From: Caprella mutica
Lineage: Eukaryota > Arthropoda > Malacostraca > Amphipoda > Caprellidae
DNA length: 64,000 bases
Reading direction: 5' to 3'
Assembly: GCA_947561585.1 (NCBI GenBank)
Contig: CANNZV010000856.1
Coordinates: 62,001 to 126,000 of the forward strand
Below, in pieces: positions 56,501-64,000 of this stretch (position 1 is the stretch's first letter; each line of letters opens with the position of its first letter). Made by a program: the position numbers and the translations under genes. The notes below the pieces were generated by a model, which made no database searches, had not been told where the DNA came from, and saw only the letters and a program-made list of their open reading frames with translations.

Positions 56501-59500
56501 TTCACTCTTGCGCTTTTATCACCAGCATTTTTTCTAACGCAAAATAGCTCAGTCCCATGATAAAATACGAGCAGAATTTTAAATGATAGAACTTTAGCAG
56601 GACACGGATGTCTATTGTACCGTTCACATTTGCGTTTTTTTCACTGATGGAATTGTATATGTACACAATACTTTTGTTGACAAAAAATAGAAAATGAAAA
56701 AAAATTGTCTACAATGGTGAAAATTTTATACTTTATACCCTTGGCAATTGTGATAGAGTTGTAAAAGTTAGGTAAGTTATGGATTATCGGACAGTTGAAC
56801 ATATTCGATCATATTAGAAAAAGTATAGAATTAATATGACATTTTAATTCGTTATTTGTTGAGGATCGAAAACGTGGAACTGTTCGATAATTCAGAACAT
56901 ACCCTATCATGTCAAAGTACTTTTTTCCTTATCATGACCAGGGAAAATGATAGCTATAGCTATGTTGTTCTTGTGATGATATGCAGTCACTTCAACTAAA
57001 TAAGAAAACTAGTTTGCTGAACAGTAGAGTGTCACATCAGTGCCTAGTTACTAGTAGCTACTCACGTGTTGTGAGAAGATGATATGTAGTAGTGAGAGAG
57101 AGGCTGTGTCATGTCCTCATGTACTTTACTCTGGTGCTCATTGTTGTAAACATTGAATGTGTCTGACAGAAGCAGATGGTAGAAACCTGCAATGGAAATT
57201 ACATATTTAATCTGAAGTTATATCCTTCTCTTTGAGTTCTGATGGTAGAGAAAACTAAACTGCTATAGAGAGTGATTAATAACTAGGTACTAGCTATAGA
57301 AGGTAGCTATCAACTAGTTTAACTCTAGGGTACCCCTCACCAGTAAGAGTTAGCAACCCCTTGCTCTTTGCTGTACTGAGTTCACTCTCCTCTATGAAAG
57401 CTCTTGCCTCTTTCTCACTCATGTCAGTCTGCTGCTCCGTCTTGAAGAAGCTAATGAGTTGAGAGGCACTCATGGTGCCTTTCTTCTCGTCACCGTACCT
57501 GATGGGGAGGAGTAAAGATATACAGGGAACTAGGAAATAATTGGGTAATGTAGAAAGCCATCTAAACTATAATATTCTCTGAAAAAAAAAATAACAAAAG
57601 TATATATATACTATATATGATTGTCGAAACTATAGATTCTTTTGCCTTATTACTTGCTTAGGAACTTTAGGATTGAATCAAGTGATGTATTTAGTTATAG
57701 CGTGAAAGATAAGTCATCCAATATGACAACTAAATTGATCCCTTACCCTACTAGACCCCCCTGACTCCCTTAGTTTCTAACTAAGTAGCTACTTGTAGAA
57801 TGGTACCTAATTACCTTGACAGTCCCTTACCTGTGGAATAGTTTCTCCACCATAGGCATCTTCAGCAGTGAGTGGTAGAAGGTGACAAACTCCTCTGCAT
57901 CCAACACCTGCTCCCCATCCCTCTTGATGCTGTTAGTGTTAGCCTCCTGGGGGAGAAAACAATACTAGTTATTTAAAGATCTAGTGAAGACAGTATAGCT
58001 AGATACTGTAACTCAATAGTGTCTGTAATTGAGAAGGGTAGCATCTCAATTATTAGACATTTACAGTAGCTACACGTAAAGTGCGAGTTAACATTGTACA
58101 TATCTGACTAATCTTATCACCCACTATCCGAGTACTGCGAGCCTAATGCTCATAAAGTGTCAGGAGTTCAGAGAGGTTACCCTGCACCGCATGATACTCT
58201 TGCAATATTCCACAGGAATTCGTAAGCTAGCTAACTATTTTTCCATTCTTTACCATTCCCCTAATAGTCAAACATTTATAATATTCAAATTATTTTCCAA
58301 TATTCCTCTAATATTCAGGTATTTCTCCAGTAGCCAATCTTTAAACATTTCCATCCAAAATATTCATGTTGCAATTTTAGCTATTTTGTAACAAAAATAC
58401 ACAATTTACTCTGCAAATATTGCTCCAATATTAGCTTTACATCACCACTACAATAGAGCTAAAGTTAACAATCAGATAGAAATATTTAGCACTAACATTG
58501 AAGAGTTTCTTGATGTGATTCTTCTTCATCTTCAGGTTGAATTGGTTGGCCAGTAGTTTGATGACCTCGTCAATGTTCAGAGCACCATTTCTATCTTTAT
58601 CGGCTGAGTCAAATTTGCTGCGTAACCACCTTCATATTGGAGAAAATATTAAGTCAATTTTAAAATGATTAGGATTGGATATTACAAAGGTAAAAAGTAG
58701 ATATTCTCAATACTCTGTTAACATACTATAAGAAAATCATTGAAAAGTATTAAATAACTCACAGGTCATACTGTCTGTCCTGATGCAGACTCTTGAATGT
58801 CTCCACCAGATGTGTCAGACCATTGATCCACATGTCTCTCTCCTGCTGACTCTGAGCCACCAGGTCTAGAGTCTCTCTACCAGCTGCCCCGTGAATGATA
58901 GAGAAGGACCTGCCCTCTTCTATGTCTCCCTCACCAGTTTCACCTGACGGGGAGAGAGACTTTCATATCATCCTATTTAATTTAGTAGGGGTTTAACATC
59001 TCCTTCGGAACCAAAGTCCATATCAGTAACTGTGTACGGACAATGCCATATAGCTACTAGATATTATAATCATTGTAATGGCAAAAACCTGAACCATTAT
59101 GGATTACATTTGACGAACACAAGTAGCTACATTGACTCACCAGTTTTCTTAGCTTTCTGCACGTGGCTAGACACTCTGTTGAAAGTGTCAGTTTTCCACC
59201 CCTCTCTTATTTCTGCGACATCTACCAGCGACACTGAAGGTTAGAGCGTACATTAGACACGGAAACAATCTAGTTGCATGCAAAGGAAATAGAAGAACAT
59301 CAAGATAAACTCAAATGTCATTATAGTTTGCCCTACAAGATGCCAATTTTTCAATTGAATTAGGTAAAAAACTCAATTCATTACTTGATATTTTAACTGT
59401 AACTGTGATGCAAATTACTTTCATAGGTGTATAACTTTTATCAACAATATGGAGTCGCTAGCTAATTACGATTTAGAAAATAAATGCAATTTTTTGTGAA

Positions 59501-62500
59501 TAACTACAATAAGTTTTGATATGTAAATTCTTTATAGTCTAAATTTTTTTACTCTTTTGGTCAGGAAAATTTTAAAAGTGATTCACATTCCTTGTAGGCA
59601 TCAAAAAATGACATGAAAGATCAATGGCAACAGATTGTAAAACATTAATACTTTGCAATTCAAATAACTTGAATTTTTAGTTAATATTTAACAATGAACA
59701 TTAGAACAAAAAATTAGAATGAACTGAAATAATCATCCTAATCAGTAAACAAAAATTACAAACAAACAGCAATTGAAAGAGGAAAATGATTACTGGTCTA
59801 TTAGCAACTAAAGGGCCGTACACACGTAGGGTTTTTTAAGTCTTTCCACCAGACTTTTTTCTCAGCTTTTCCACCAGACTTTTGATTCAAAAGTCAATAG
59901 CGTCCACACGTGGATTGACTTTTGAATCTCGTGGATTAACATGTGGTGCAATTAACTACTCATGAATATCGGCGACATAAGCCCTCCTCTATTTTTTTAA
60001 ACTTGGTATCTAACCTAGGTAGTTAGTAACTGTTACTGTTTAACTATAGGATAGTTAAAATTACTAATTACCTGGGTTAGTTATTTACTAATTACATATA
60101 TAGGTTAGTTACTATTACCTAGATTAATTAATTACTAGAGAACTACCTACCTAGATTACTAAGATTATTTAGTTACAAATTAACTTAGTTTGATAATTAT
60201 TATGAAGTTTATTACAATATTTAGTAATAAACTAACCGAGATTATTTTCGCTTCATTTGATTTAATGATTAATCTATCCACTCAACAAATGTAATTTAGC
60301 TATTATATAAAGTTTAGTTAAAAGTATCAATACGTATAGGTACTAGGTACAATATGTATTGCGTTATAATAAATAAAATAATTAAAGGTATTAGCTAATA
60401 TAGGTAATATGTTGAAATAAATAGAATAAAGATAGTAATATTTATTTTGCTAAAATATACTATACTAAATAAAAGTTTAAAGAAACATTACTAGGTATTA
60501 TAAATTTTACTGGCAGTCTTTTATAAATAGGAAAATATGAGAATTCTTTACCTCAAAGGTAAAGAAATGAATGGAGCAAAGTTTGTCTAAAAATGAACAC
60601 CAATCCAGTTATTATATGTACAACATATTTTATGAGTTGACAGTAGCTATACGAAGATTTCCAAAATTGCATCTCTTGATTGGGGGAAAATAATAGAACA
60701 TGTAGGTTGTTGAAAAGTCTCGGACTTTCGGTGCAAAATTTAAGTCTCGTGGAAAAAGTGGGAGGAGCTTAGCAAAAAGTCCGGTGGAAAGACTGAAAAA
60801 ACCCTACGTGTGTACGGCCCTTTAGAATAAAATTAAGTGCTATCAAAAAATGTCTTAACAAACCAGTAATGATTTTCAACCTGCAATTGTCAAATAAGAA
60901 AACTAGTTAATGAAGTGTACAAAGTTGTAGTAACAGTGAGAATTAAATAGTATAAAAAGAAGGAGGTTAACTCATTATTCTACACCAGGAGAATTTAATC
61001 AGCATTAACTTTTACAGCAAAGCATAGCAAGGTGAAAAATTAAACTATTCACTTATAATGCTACATTTAGTCCACTAAATTATTCCTTTGGAAACCTACT
61101 AAAGATTCAATAGTAGCTAGCTGCATAATGATGTAGGTGGCACAAATTAAGGACCTGTTGTTAAGTTACCCAATCTACTCATTTGTTAATAAAGTGATAT
61201 TGTGAATGCTTTTAAATAGCTATATAACTGAGTAAATATTTATTTCCATTCATATTATTCATAGCTATCACCACATCTTTCTAGAAAAAATTATAAATAT
61301 TTTGACTAATGGACCTATTCTAACTTATTTGATAGCCTTTATATTTCAATTAGTAGCTACTACTTGACTAGGGTAAGTTCAAGTAATTGGACTGTTCATC
61401 CTTTTCAATCATATAAAAAAGTAGCTATAATAATTATTGTTTTTTAGCTACCATACGAGTGCCCATCCCTAACTAGAGTGCCATTCCTTTAAAAGTGTGA
61501 ACTATTTTAGGAGTTCTTGCAATGACTTTCAGGCAACAGACTCATAAATAATAAAGGTGTGCACAGAGAGATGAATGGAGAGAAAATGCAAATAGCTACT
61601 AGAAGAATAAGAATCAATGTAGACAGGTACTATATATAGCTACAGAGATCTAATAGAGAGAGTGAAGATAGCTAGATCATAAGTAATACTAAATAATCAT
61701 CAACATAAGCAAATTTCAATCATGTAATCATTATGAATAATTTCATACATTTGTAGTTTTGAATCAAGTCAATCAGCAGACTCGGCAAAAATTTAAGATG
61801 AAGTTACCGTCAACAAAGTTCTCAATAGTGTTTAATTCTCCGGAAAATATGCATGGTAAAAGCCTCTGAACAGTTGAATCTGAATGAATATGTTACAATA
61901 ATAAACTTTAGAAATAAAGATACCATAAAAACAAACTTAAAATAGGTTGTTGTAGCTATATAAAGAGATAGCTAGCATAACAGAAACTAGTAAATGAATC
62001 GTCATATACATTTAGTGATTAGGTGGAACATAAACCATGTAGAATAGATGTACTGATGTAGCTAGTTACTTAGTGGTATAGGGTGCACTCCACGTTCTTC
62101 AGAGGGTAAGAATAACTGTAGCTACTTAGGACAGGGGAAAGGTCTTAATATCAAGCAAAATAACTAGCTAATGCATGGAAAATGCTTTAGGGAGAGAACG
62201 TTAGTAACAAGCAGAAGCTTTACCTGCTTTCTCCAAAGTCCCATCACTGCCTATAATGAAATAAAGTGAAGACAATATTAGAAAGTGAGCACTTCAATGT
62301 GGTTAGTGAAAAGATAAGAGAAGGTGGAAGACATCTGTTCTTACTGTGTCTTTATCACTCACTGTGAAAATTAAACTTTGGCCAGTGTCAAAGTAAAATG
62401 TCATTAATTGAATTATAGCTAGCTATTAACCTCTTGATTAAGAATTTAAAAACTCTCATCAAAAGATAGCTGGATAAAATGATAAGCATAATCTAGAGGT

Positions 62501-63033
62501 AGAGGATAAACTAGCTAAGGCAAATAGAAATAGAAATTATACCTTCGTTCAATCCTGCAGAGACAGCTTAATAAATGGATGTTTTTCTGTCTTTATAAAT
62601 TAGTAAGGAAGAAAATATTGAAATAAATTCCTAGTTCAAGAAAGGATTCTCTTGAAATTCAAATATGATCAAAGGAATTGGTATCTATGGTTAAGAGTTT
62701 ATATTAGACAATGAAAGAAAAAAGTCAAATTTATATCAGCTAAATAGAACTTCAAAATAATAGCTAATACAAGGAAGATCATTGACAGTGTAAAACTAAA
62801 CTGTAGTAAATATTTTCATTATTTGCTATTAACTAAATTTGAGAGGAGAAATTCAAAGTTACCTGAAGTGCCGATGGTGCTCCACCATTTCTTGGACTCT
62901 GCCAGCAGACTCATGTTATTGACGTCAATTTTGAACTTGCGGGGATAGACTTTGCTGGGTGACCGCACTTTGTACAAAGTAGAGCCATTCTTCAGTGACT
63001 CTATAGTCTGGTCCATGGCTGGGTTATCAAATT
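44565..63033 (-). CDS. PLCD: phosphoinositide-specific phospholipase C, delta type
   Basis: Nineteen exons give 783 aa from the ATG at 63016. The enzyme cleaves PIP2 to IP3 and diacylglycerol at the membrane, activated by Ca2+. PH region about 7-170 ([37 protein letters not shown]). EF region 177-311: EF1 loop [12 protein letters not shown] (186-197) has all Ca2+ ligands; EF2 is degenerate. X box: ISSSHNT with His350/Asn351, VELDVWDG with Glu380/Asp382, IIYHGH with His395, ILSVENH with Glu430. Acidic X/Y linker 485-513 ([10 protein letters not shown]). Y box from 519, with Ser in FPSLREN and Arg in DFIRFT at the substrate-binding positions. C2 656-783 ([18 protein letters not shown]), ending [10 protein letters not shown]. 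The domain order and YRHVHL end are PLC-delta's; no beta, gamma or epsilon extras. An upstream exon may extend the N-terminus, since 63017-63033 stays open. Confidence 0.95.
46028..46090. mobile_element. GGGTAAGTTC-family MITE fragment (PLC-delta intron)
   Basis: AAAGTTCTGAGTTACCGACC then CGTTTCACATTTTCCATCAT matches the inner left end. A TAATCATGATATTGGTATCT core follows near 46115. The ends are incomplete. Confidence 0.5.
46140..47260 (+). pseudogene. non-LTR retrotransposon reverse transcriptase fragment (PLC-delta intron)
   Basis: A plus-strand frame, open from before the ATG at 46369 (296 codons from there), antisense to the host gene. It contains [90 protein letters not shown] (catalytic Asp), [11 protein letters not shown] and [11 protein letters not shown] (catalytic ADD). 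This is a Jockey/CR1-like LINE RT. The usual GVPQGS before LSPTLFN is deleted, so activity is unlikely. The RT frame ends near 47160 in unrelated repeat sequence. GC and codon use (ACA/CCC-rich) differ sharply from the host gene. Confidence 0.93.
47346..47524. mobile_element. 179-bp hAT-type MITE (PLC-delta intron)
   Basis: Starts TAGGGCTGGGACAATATGCT and ends AGCATATTGTCCCAGCCCTG, with inverted arms of about 35 bp. Perfect 8-bp duplication GTCATAAC at 47338-47345 and 47525-47532. Its ends resemble those of the 40783-42021 element (TAGGGTTGTGACAATAT), so both may be moved by one hAT transposase. Confidence 0.9.
47797..47890. mobile_element. CAGTACTCGG-family MITE (PLC-delta intron)
   Basis: CAGTACTCGGAAAGTGGGTG start and centre AATTTCTAAAGGTCAGATTG, as at 51515-51617. 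The right end is diverged (GTACATTTTGTGAGCACTG). Confidence 0.7.
47915..48500. repeat. 33-bp tandem array touching a PLC-delta splice donor
   Basis: About 17 units of CTCTCCACTGGTTGAGAGAG then AGTAACTACCTAA, with GGTAGAAAGAGAG variants in the left third. It ends within a few bases of the GT donor of the exon 48686-48507. In transcript sense the intron therefore starts GTGAGTAGTGGAGAGTTAGG, with the array from its first bases. Confidence 0.95.
48757..49632. other. PLC-delta intron, nothing recognised
   Basis: AT-rich intron sequence between 48687 and 49632, with runs of AATTTGA around 49480-49550. No repeat terminus was identified. Confidence 0.45.
49730..51080. other. PLC-delta intron, mostly unrecognised
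   Basis: Intron DNA with short chance frames (for example 49824-50045). Apart from the MITEs that follow at 51081 and 51515, I see no supported feature. Confidence 0.4.
51081..51215. mobile_element. GGGTAAGTTC-family MITE (PLC-delta intron)
   Basis: Begins GGGTTGAGTTCCGTGTTATT and ends TCAGATAACTCGGAACTTAC-CC before TA. The middle is AATAATATAATCATTATTAG, lacking the GGTATCC core of the longer copies. Confidence 0.8.
51515..51617. mobile_element. CAGTACTCGG-family MITE, best copy (PLC-delta intron)
   Basis: 103 bp from CAGTACTCGGAAAGTGCGTG to CACTGTACGAGTACTG. The ends are imperfect inverted repeats (CAGTACTCG). Relatives: 38799-38910, 47797-47890 and 58062-58139. No clear target duplication. 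Confidence 0.7.
53376..53520 (-). repeat. copy of the 7383-7560 dispersed repeat (PLC-delta intron)
   Basis: GACGTCAAAAGGAAATTAAA, AAAGTGACTCCATGAACAAA, AAAAGCTACTCCGTGAATGC and GTCACTTACCAAGG. This copy is uninterrupted at the point where the Gypsy element inserted in the 2.9-7.5 kb copy. Confidence 0.78.
54166..55393 (-). mobile_element. mariner/Tc1-like transposon, 1228 bp
   Basis: The ends CAGGGTGGGGCGTAAGTTTG and CAAACTTACGCCCCACCCTG are near-perfect inverted repeats of about 28 bp. TA flanks both sides (54164-54165, 55394-55395). It is inserted in the right arm of the foldback element and encodes a transposase on the minus strand broken by one frameshift. It is the younger of two copies of this family in the window. 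Confidence 0.95.
54243..55239 (-). pseudogene. mariner/Tc1-like transposase, frameshifted
   Basis: Frame 1 (55239-54562, 225 codons): paired HTH domains ([23 protein letters not shown]-type hook [32 protein letters not shown]), then catalytic Asp 1 in [12 protein letters not shown] and the VMVWAAVS block. Frame 2 (54575-54243, 110 codons): catalytic Asp 2 in [11 protein letters not shown], then [17 protein letters not shown], where the third acid is Asp (NPMD) rather than Glu as in Tc1. This points to a mariner/maT-like DDD type. The frames overlap by about 14 bases, so one indel near 54570 separates them. The wild-type enzyme cuts and pastes at TA. Confidence 0.92.
55913..56029. mobile_element. 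GGGTAAGTTC-family MITE (PLC-delta intron)
   Basis: Starts GGGGTAGTTCAGAGTTATTG after TA and ends TATAATTCGGAACAAACCC before TA. 117 bp, about 45 bases upstream of the exon at 55866 in transcript sense. Confidence 0.75.
56771..56904. mobile_element. GGGTAAGTTC-family MITE (PLC-delta intron)
   Basis: Starts GGTAAGTTATGGATTATCGG after TA and ends TTCGATAATTCAGAACATAC-CC before TA. Inner arms AACATATTCGATCATAT / GGATCGAAAACGTGGAA. 134 bp. Confidence 0.8.
58062..58139. mobile_element. CAGTACTCGG-family MITE, diverged (PLC-delta intron)
   Basis: CAGTAGCTACACGTAAAGTG start, end CACCCACTATCCGAGTACTG, and a shortened middle. Confidence 0.55.
59811..60822. mobile_element. complete AAGGGCCGTACACACG-TIR element, 1.0 kb (PLC-delta intron)
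   Basis: Starts AAGGGCCGTACACACGTAGG and ends CCTACGTGTGTACGGCCCTT, each next to TA. Longer imperfect inverted ends include GACTTTTTT / GGTGGAAAGACTG. The interior is rich in TTAGTAACTA-type short repeats and has no coding frame, so it is non-autonomous. It is in the intron between the 72-nt exon (61808) and 59233. A truncated copy lies at 2373-2888. Confidence 0.88.
61371..61445. mobile_element. GGGTAAGTTC-family MITE, left half (PLC-delta intron)
   Basis: GGGTAAGTTCAAGTAATTGG then CTGTTCATCCTTTTCAATCA after CTA. The right terminus is missing. Confidence 0.6.
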
Positions 63034-64000
63034 CTGAAAGAGATCAGAAGTTGATGAATCTTCTTACTTTAAAAATAAAACCTTTTGTCTTTTATCAGCC
63101 TATCACACACAATCTAAAGAGTACATAATTTCTCATGAATATTGACCAAGCCAGGGAGACTATTTGAACATCAATCAGGGTAAGAAAGTTCTGTTTATAA
63201 AGAATTCAAAATGATTTTCAATCATTTCCATATGGTAATTGGCAACTACAAGGTTGAATTTGATGATATCCTGTAAGTTTTTTATTCTCAAAAATAGATA
63301 TTTTTCAATGTCTAAAATATTTGGCATTTTTAGAATTAGTAGCTAATCATATTCTTAATAAGTAGCTAACTCTTAAACTTTAGGCTTTAAGAAACTATGA
63401 GTCAAAGACCAATTAGCTAGTAAATAGTAATAATATATTGACATCAATATATTATTGTACAATGTGTACATAGCCTCATCAAACAGGTGAATTACAGTCT
63501 TACAGATCTTAACATTTAGCAACTTCTCTCAGACTCAACTTTCAAGAGAGAATCTAAATTCTGATGAACTGAATTTCTATTAAAATTTTGCATATCAAAT
63601 AAAATATCATACCTAACAGTTAACACATGCTATGATATAATCATATATTATTTGTTTCAGTTTATTAATCTCATAATTTAGTATTATGTTGTACCTAATT
63701 TACCTACATTACCCTAGTCCCAGGTCCCTAGAGTAACATTCACTTTACAGAACTCCCAAAAAGGCTTTATTTTAATGAAAACAAAGTCAGGCCAGGAAAG
63801 CATTTCAAATAAAAAACTTGAGAATTTGTGTATCAAAACTAAAGTAATAAACTGATGCAATCAAGCAGACGTCATACCAAAACTGACAACGACAACAAAT
63901 TCTGGTTATTCTGTAAGTTTGTATGCATAATACGATTAATACCTACCTAGTAAGTTTAACCATGTTATAAATAGGTAGGTAGGCACTACTTAACAAGTTA
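63034..64000. other. PLC-delta 5' intron or upstream region, nothing recognised
   Basis: In transcript sense this precedes the first in-window exon, which begins at an acceptor (TCTTTCAG then AATTTGATAACCCAGCC). It should be intron, with the first exon here or beyond the window. I could not assign a coding exon in it. Confidence 0.4.

Larger units (their letters stand above)
55764..63033 (-). other. PLCD: PLC-delta exon map, N-terminal half
   Basis: In transcript order: 63033-62863 (PH start, ATG 63016-63014), 62250-62224 (27 nt), 61879-61808 (72 nt), 59233-59141, 58943-58763 (PH), 58629-58497 (EF1), 57946-57831, 57498-57341 (EF region), 57186-57066 ([10 protein letters not shown]), 56354-56269, 55866-55764 (X box). 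All are GT-AG. Reading phases agree at each junction, for example CT|G for the Leu before WLRSKFD and T|TG for the Leu of ELDVWDG. The 27- and 72-nt exons are both phase-1 at each end, so either could be skipped without a frameshift. Confidence 0.9.

Noticed and set aside
63871..63935. Candidate upstream PLC-delta exon (minus strand, between CTTACAG and a GTATGA donor)
   Set aside because: About 33 nt, no ATG, and the translated residues do not resemble any PLC-delta N-terminus. Splice-like signals of this quality occur by chance.

Overview
This is AT-rich nuclear DNA from an invertebrate metazoan. The genes have GT-AG introns, the noncoding DNA is packed with transposons and minisatellites, and the recognisable proteins are animal ones. 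I cannot name the species. CTTGACCTTTGACC-type repeats and long foldback elements fit a marine invertebrate, but that is only an impression.

Three host genes are readable, all in the right half. (1) A BBS10-like chaperonin-related ciliary protein on + (26032-27630, one long exon of 532 codons behind a splice acceptor). (2) A BAP1/Calypso-type nuclear deubiquitinase on + (10 exons, 31355-43393, 470 aa, in-phase junctions). (3) A phosphoinositide-specific phospholipase C of the delta type on - (19 exons, 63033 down to 44565, 783 aa from the first in-window ATG, with PH, EF-hand, X, Y and C2 regions and all catalytic residues seen). BAP1 and PLC-delta converge tail to tail, 1.2 kb apart. No functional link among the three is implied.

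Region by region: 1-0.42 kb is a 32-bp minisatellite. 2.2-7.6 kb is a nest of transposons whose core is a decayed but structurally complete Ty3/Gypsy element (LTRs, primer site, polypurine tract, 5-bp target duplication). 8-17 kb holds G/C-tract foldbacks, MITEs, a LINE reverse-transcriptase relic and a 20-bp satellite. 17.7-20.2 kb is a MITE containing a TIR element, which contains a TTAA-flanked element and two copies of a CTCGGTAGAG repeat. 20.4-21.6 kb is an old mariner-like copy. 21.95-24.15 kb is a foldback element with terminal 15-bp arrays. 24.7-25.85 kb is a 31-bp satellite with a 310-bp higher-order period. From 26 kb on come the host genes, whose introns hold many of the same families.

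The most unusual item is a pair of foldback elements (21.95-24.15 kb and 53.56-55.69 kb). Their inverted ends are tandem arrays of related 15-bp units (GACAAAAGCCCATAC and GACAATTGCTCGAAA). The second is bounded by a 9-bp direct repeat and was later split by a mariner-like transposon. They may be a non-autonomous element class with minisatellite termini.
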